From: a virus
Direction: 5' to 3' (one strand)
DNA length: 24,757 nt
IMG/VR virus record: IMGVR_UViG_3300043449_001317
Location: 1 to 24,757 of that record
Made by a program: the position numbers and the translations under genes. Every line of letters begins with the position of its first letter. Positions within the stretch are counted from its first letter, which is position 1. Under the pieces are notes generated by a model. It did no database searches, had not been told where the DNA came from, and saw nothing but the letters and a program-made list of their open reading frames with translations. This document shows, piece by piece, positions 21,995 through 24,757 of this stretch.

Positions 21995-22873
21995 CTATTT
22001 GATAAGTGAGAGAAATTCAGCACGTGCTGACGGTTCATCGTGCAACGCGCCACGCATAGCAGAGGTGACCGTGCTCGCGCCCTGCCGCTGGATGCCTCGC
22101 GACTCCATACACATGTGGCGGCATTCAATGACCACTCCTACTCCTAGCGGGTGTAGGTGCTCTTCAAGCGCATCAGCAATCTGGTTCGTTAAGCGTTCTT
22201 GTACTTGAAGGCGCTTCGCGAACATATCGACTAATCGTGATAGTTTCGATAAACCTACGATCTTGCCGTTAGGAATATACGCAACATGTGCTACGCCGAA
22301 GAACGGAGCGAGATGATGCTCGCAGTGACTATATACTGGTATGTCTTTAACCAACACCATTTCATCACACTTCTCAGCGCCGTCCTCAAACACCTTGAGC
22401 AGATCGGAAGCGTTCTCGTTGTATCCTCTGCTGTATTCGCGCCATGCTTTAAGAAACCTCTTCGGCGTCTCAAGCAAGCCGCCGCGTGTTGGGTCTTCAC
22501 CGATGAACTGAAGTAATCGCACCGGAATATCATCCGCGCTCTTTTCATCGCTGCCCTCCCAAGGGAACACTAACCAATCGTCGCTCATGTGCGCTTTATT
22601 AAATAATGCAAAGAATGGGCGCTCAGGATACGCTTCCATATACTGCGCCATGGTTGCGCCGCTATCGATAAGATCATCAATAAAACATGTTGCATTATCC
22701 GGGTTATCTATAATATACATATCCGGTAGAAACCGCTGCACCGCATAAGCGGCAGAAACACCTCCTCGCGGGATAGGATAGACACACGGCGCTCCGCCGA
22801 TATCTGCTCTGATTGCTTCCGCGACGCTTCGAGCTGCTTCGGCAATGTTATCATGCGTAAGTATTCGCATCAT
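21995..22873 (-). CDS. folE: Gpt-like phosphoribosyltransferase fused to GTP cyclohydrolase I (FolE)
   Basis: 292 residues with two domains. Residues about 1-110 resemble a type I phosphoribosyltransferase of the xanthine-guanine (Gpt) kind: PRGG (35-38), the PRPP loop [12 protein letters not shown] (63-74), and W100 followed by PWE (104-106), like the base-binding WxxxPW of Gpt. Residues about 115-292 are GTP cyclohydrolase [16 protein letters not shown] (125-139), the zinc motif SHCEHH with Cys184 and His187, and third ligand Cys255 in [13 protein letters not shown] makes dihydroneopterin triphosphate from GTP, the entry to the deazaguanine pathway. Inference: the PRTase half may salvage guanine or xanthine to feed the GTP pool. 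It overlaps queE by 4 bases, with AGGGG just before the double ATG. The FolE call is firm; the PRTase substrate is unknown. Confidence 0.9.
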   Translation of the reverse strand: MMRILTHDNIAEAARSVAEAIRADIGGAPCVYPIPRGGVSAAYAVQRFLPDMYIIDNPDNATCFIDDLIDSGATMAQYMEAYPERPFFALFNKAHMSDDWLVFPWEGSDEKSADDIPVRLLQFIGEDPTRGGLLETPKRFLKAWREYSRGYNENASDLLKVFEDGAEKCDEMVLVKDIPVYSHCEHHLAPFFGVAHVAYIPNGKIVGLSKLSRLVDMFAKRLQVQERLTNQIADALEEHLHPLGVGVVIECRHMCMESRGIQRQGASTVTSAMRGALHDEPSARAEFLSLIK

Positions 22874-23586
22874 GGAACCCCTGCTAATTTATGTAGTTGT
22901 AATGAAAGACGATAGCCGTGACGCAGGCATGCTTGAACTGCTTCATGTGTGTTCGCGTTTGTTTCAAGCTGTTTGCCTGGGCCTTCATCGATCGGCTGGA
23001 CATATATAACGCCAGCAGATGCTCTGTATATGTGCACTGTCATGCCTCTCCGTTGGGTACTCTTTTCAGGTAAGCTGTCCGTTGCACTGACTTCACCAGA
23101 ACGAATGAGATATTTCCAGACACGACATCTCGCCGCGATCTGCGGATGTACTTTCGCAGTCTTCGGCGAGCATACGATCTCAACCTCCTGCGGCAAATCA
23201 GGTACCCATACTGTTCCCGCAGTTTCTATCTGTATTGTATATCCATTTGAAATTAGTAGGTTACAAAGCGGAGCAATGTTTTGTCGCATAGGCTCGCCGC
23301 CAGTCAGTACAATCAACCCTGTTTGAATATACCGCTGCACCTCTGCGAGTAACTCTTGTTGACTATATGTAACACAATTTGTCTCAAAGTCAGTATCACA
23401 AAAGTGACAACGGAGATTACATCCTCCTAACCTGATGAATACGGCGACGTGTCCAGCGTGAGGACCTTCTCCTTGAATTGTGTAAAAAACCTCTTTTACA
23501 CGTAAGGCGTCAGGTTGTGATAAGTCCTGCTTATGAATAAGGTTGTTCCCGTACATCATCCCTCCTTTATAAAGGAGGCAGCACAT
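22870..23586 (-). CDS. queE: QueE, 7-carboxy-7-deazaguanine synthase (radical SAM)
   Basis: Up to 238 residues. QueE is a radical SAM enzyme that contracts the ring of 6-carboxytetrahydropterin to 7-carboxy-7-deazaguanine. Seen: [11 protein letters not shown] (35-45), the CxxxCxxC cluster motif with Cys56, Cys60 and Cys63 (CNLRCHFC), TGGEP (95-99), ETAGT (121-125) and CSPK near 138-141, all standard for QueE. Start choice is ambiguous. The ATG at 23586 has AGGAG 8 bases upstream and overlaps the end of queD by 31 bases. The ATGATG at 23559/23556 overlaps the queD stop and has GGAGG 1 and 4 bases upstream. The upstream start has better spacing, but the first ten residues are not family-like. 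It overlaps the next gene by 4 bases. Confidence 0.95.
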   Translation of the reverse strand: MCCLLYKGGMMYGNNLIHKQDLSQPDALRVKEVFYTIQGEGPHAGHVAVFIRLGGCNLRCHFCDTDFETNCVTYSQQELLAEVQRYIQTGLIVLTGGEPMRQNIAPLCNLLISNGYTIQIETAGTVWVPDLPQEVEIVCSPKTAKVHPQIAARCRVWKYLIRSGEVSATDSLPEKSTQRRGMTVHIYRASAGVIYVQPIDEGPGKQLETNANTHEAVQACLRHGYRLSLQLHKLAGVP

Positions 23587-23981
23587 TTTCGTGTCTCCTC
23601 CATCCGAACACTAATTAATACCGCGCCAGTTCCGCGTAGTCGCTCTGGGCCGACTACTTCGCATAAGTATTGCGCTATATTTTCAGCGGTTGGATTGAAT
23701 GGCACTATAACCACTCCATGCGGATCAACTGCTGAAAGAGACTTTGCCCATGGGTCTTCTTTCCAGATAAGGAATCGATGATCCCACTCATCCTCTAAAA
23801 ACTGGCACAATAATCTTTTTATCACTGAAAAATCGAGCACGCGACCTATCTTGTCTAGTTCAGGCGCTGTGATAGTGAAGTGCGTCCTATAATTATGCCC
23901 GTGCAACATAGCGCACTTGCTTTCGTGCTGATATACTCGATGCCCAGCACTCCAGTCATGAAATCTATCTGCAGTTATCAT
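23556..23981 (-). CDS. queD: QueD, 6-carboxy-5,6,7,8-tetrahydropterin synthase
   Basis: 141 residues. QueD converts dihydroneopterin triphosphate (the FolE product) to 6-carboxytetrahydropterin, the second step toward preQ0. Seen: zinc ligands His14 (SAGHR), His27 and His29 (HGHNY), catalytic Cys23 just before them (KCAMLHGH), Asp50 in VLDF, the Asp67-His68 pair (DEWDH), NPTAEN near residues 116-121, and the acidic EET near the C-terminus. These match the QueD/PTPS fold with all expected catalytic residues. The ATG overlaps the end of queC (ATGA-type), and the stop overlaps a possible internal start of queE, so translation is probably coupled. Length and motifs are normal. A folate-type PTPS is less likely because its neighbours are queC and queE. 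Confidence 0.95.
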   Translation of the reverse strand: MITADRFHDWSAGHRVYQHESKCAMLHGHNYRTHFTITAPELDKIGRVLDFSVIKRLLCQFLEDEWDHRFLIWKEDPWAKSLSAVDPHGVVIVPFNPTAENIAQYLCEVVGPERLRGTGAVLISVRMEETRKCAASFIKEG

Positions 23982-24736
23982 TTTCCCTCCGATGCCATAG
24001 CGGTCATTTGATAGTTTGCAGTGTCAGGTAACAGCATCAAGCCCTCTTTCACAGCACGCATCACCAACGGATCGGGCAACCCTGCTCGCTCAAAACCTTC
24101 GGCGCGTAACACGTTCGCATGATTCATATCAGTCGGAGGATATTCGCCATTGTAGCTGGTGTGACTATACGCAAGTGCCTCCCAGCAACCAGGCAACGTA
24201 TGTGCTAACTTGATCGATTCAGCTTTATTCAAGTACATCAAGGGCGCGAATATCTTGAACTTCTTTTCGCCGAGGGACTGGTTGGCTAGATCTTCAAATA
24301 AAGCACGAAAGATCCCAGTACAATCAGGATAGTTCGCATTGTCCTCTTGGCAGATACCTGTCACTATGTTTTCACAGTCTAATTCAACCGCGCGGTTCAT
24401 CGCGATTGTCAAGAATAACGTGTTTCGCATAGGTACAAATGTTCGCTCAACACGTTTTCCGATTGTTTGTGCCATGCTCACCGCATCACTGTACTGATCT
24501 AGAGGAACGTTTGATAGCAGGGGAGATACTGAGTGCATAAGCCCTTCTATATTTACCACTTCATGCGAAGTTACATGCGCCATTGTAGCTACTCGTCGTG
24601 CTGATTCAATCTCAATACGATGTCGCTGCCCATAATCAAACGTTATAGCATGCACTTCATCGAAATCGCGCTTCGCGAGAAAAAGGCAAGTCGTACTATC
24701 TTGCCCACCAGATAAGATCACTATCGCTTTGTTCAT
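23978..24736 (-). CDS. queC: QueC-like 7-cyano-7-deazaguanine (preQ0) synthase
   Basis: 252 residues, about the usual QueC length. QueC uses ATP and ammonia to turn 7-carboxy-7-deazaguanine into preQ0 in the cytoplasm. Seen: N-terminal PP-loop SGGQDS (9-14), FDYGQRH (33-39), FVPMRN (100-105), NYPDC (135-139), and the C-terminal LRAEGFERAGLPDP block (210-223). Odd: the zinc site of the family (a Cys before YNG, then CxxCxxC before xLR) is gone. The residues at those four places are Ser194, Thr202, Asn205 and Asn208, with spacing kept. AAAGGA lies about 6 bases before the ATG. It is the first gene of the que operon in this window and overlaps queD by 4 bases. The family call is firm; activity without the zinc ligands is inferred only from the intact PP-loop and intact operon. 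Confidence 0.93.
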   Translation of the reverse strand: MNKAIVILSGGQDSTTCLFLAKRDFDEVHAITFDYGQRHRIEIESARRVATMAHVTSHEVVNIEGLMHSVSPLLSNVPLDQYSDAVSMAQTIGKRVERTFVPMRNTLFLTIAMNRAVELDCENIVTGICQEDNANYPDCTGIFRALFEDLANQSLGEKKFKIFAPLMYLNKAESIKLAHTLPGCWEALAYSHTSYNGEYPPTDMNHANVLRAEGFERAGLPDPLVMRAVKEGLMLLPDTANYQMTAMASEGK

Positions 24737-24757
24737 TCTTTTATCCTTTCTAATTCT

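Overview
The window is one contiguous piece of a tailed, siphovirus-like phage genome. Every gene I can support lies on the minus strand, so transcription runs from high to low coordinates. The genes are tightly packed, with many ATGA-type stop/start overlaps. No integrase, repressor, lysis cassette, tRNA or host housekeeping gene is visible, so it reads as phage genome rather than chromosome. The host cannot be named from this window. The composition, Shine-Dalgarno sites and sigma70-type promoters suggest a proteobacterial host. The combination of queuosine-pathway genes, a DnaN-like clamp and PolA recalls the 7-deazaguanine-modified siphophages (Queuovirinae-like), but that placement is inference.

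Region 1 (24736-20650) is a DNA-base hypermodification operon: queC, queD, queE, a Gpt-like phosphoribosyltransferase fused to GTP cyclohydrolase I (folE), queF and a DpdA-type DNA guanine transglycosylase. Together they form a full route from GTP to preQ1 (7-aminomethyl-7-deazaguanine) and its insertion into DNA in place of guanine. The predicted genome base is therefore dPreQ1 or a derivative. Oddities are a QueC whose four zinc-ligand cysteines are all replaced, the PRTase-FolE fusion, and a DpdA ending in a peptide that resembles a clamp-binding motif.

Region 2 (20641-17676) holds replication genes: a DnaN-like sliding clamp and a family A DNA polymerase with a 3'-5' exonuclease and several non-consensus active-site residues. 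A palindromic hairpin plus T-rich tract just after the polymerase looks like a terminator. Next comes a 488-base AT-rich non-coding stretch (17675-17188) with short direct repeats and a candidate promoter facing the late genes.

Region 3 (17187-7481) is packaging and head: small and large terminase subunits, a DUF4055-type portal, a probable virion protein, an unknown small protein, a protein with fourteen 9-residue repeats, a 56-residue XRE-type HTH protein, an SPP1 gp7/Mu F-like minor head protein, a scaffold and a P22-like coat protein. A perfect consensus sigma70 promoter precedes the scaffold gene. The scaffold-coat gap carries two copies of a structured element with compensatory changes.

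Region 4 (7425-1) is neck and tail: small head/neck proteins, DnaT_2-type adaptor, head closure, HK97 gp10-like protein, DUF4128-type tail terminator, tail tube, tail assembly chaperones G and G-T joined by a clear -1 ribosomal frameshift signal (A AAU UUU plus a 9-bp hairpin six bases downstream), and the N-terminal ~905 codons of the tape measure protein, which leaves the window at base 1.
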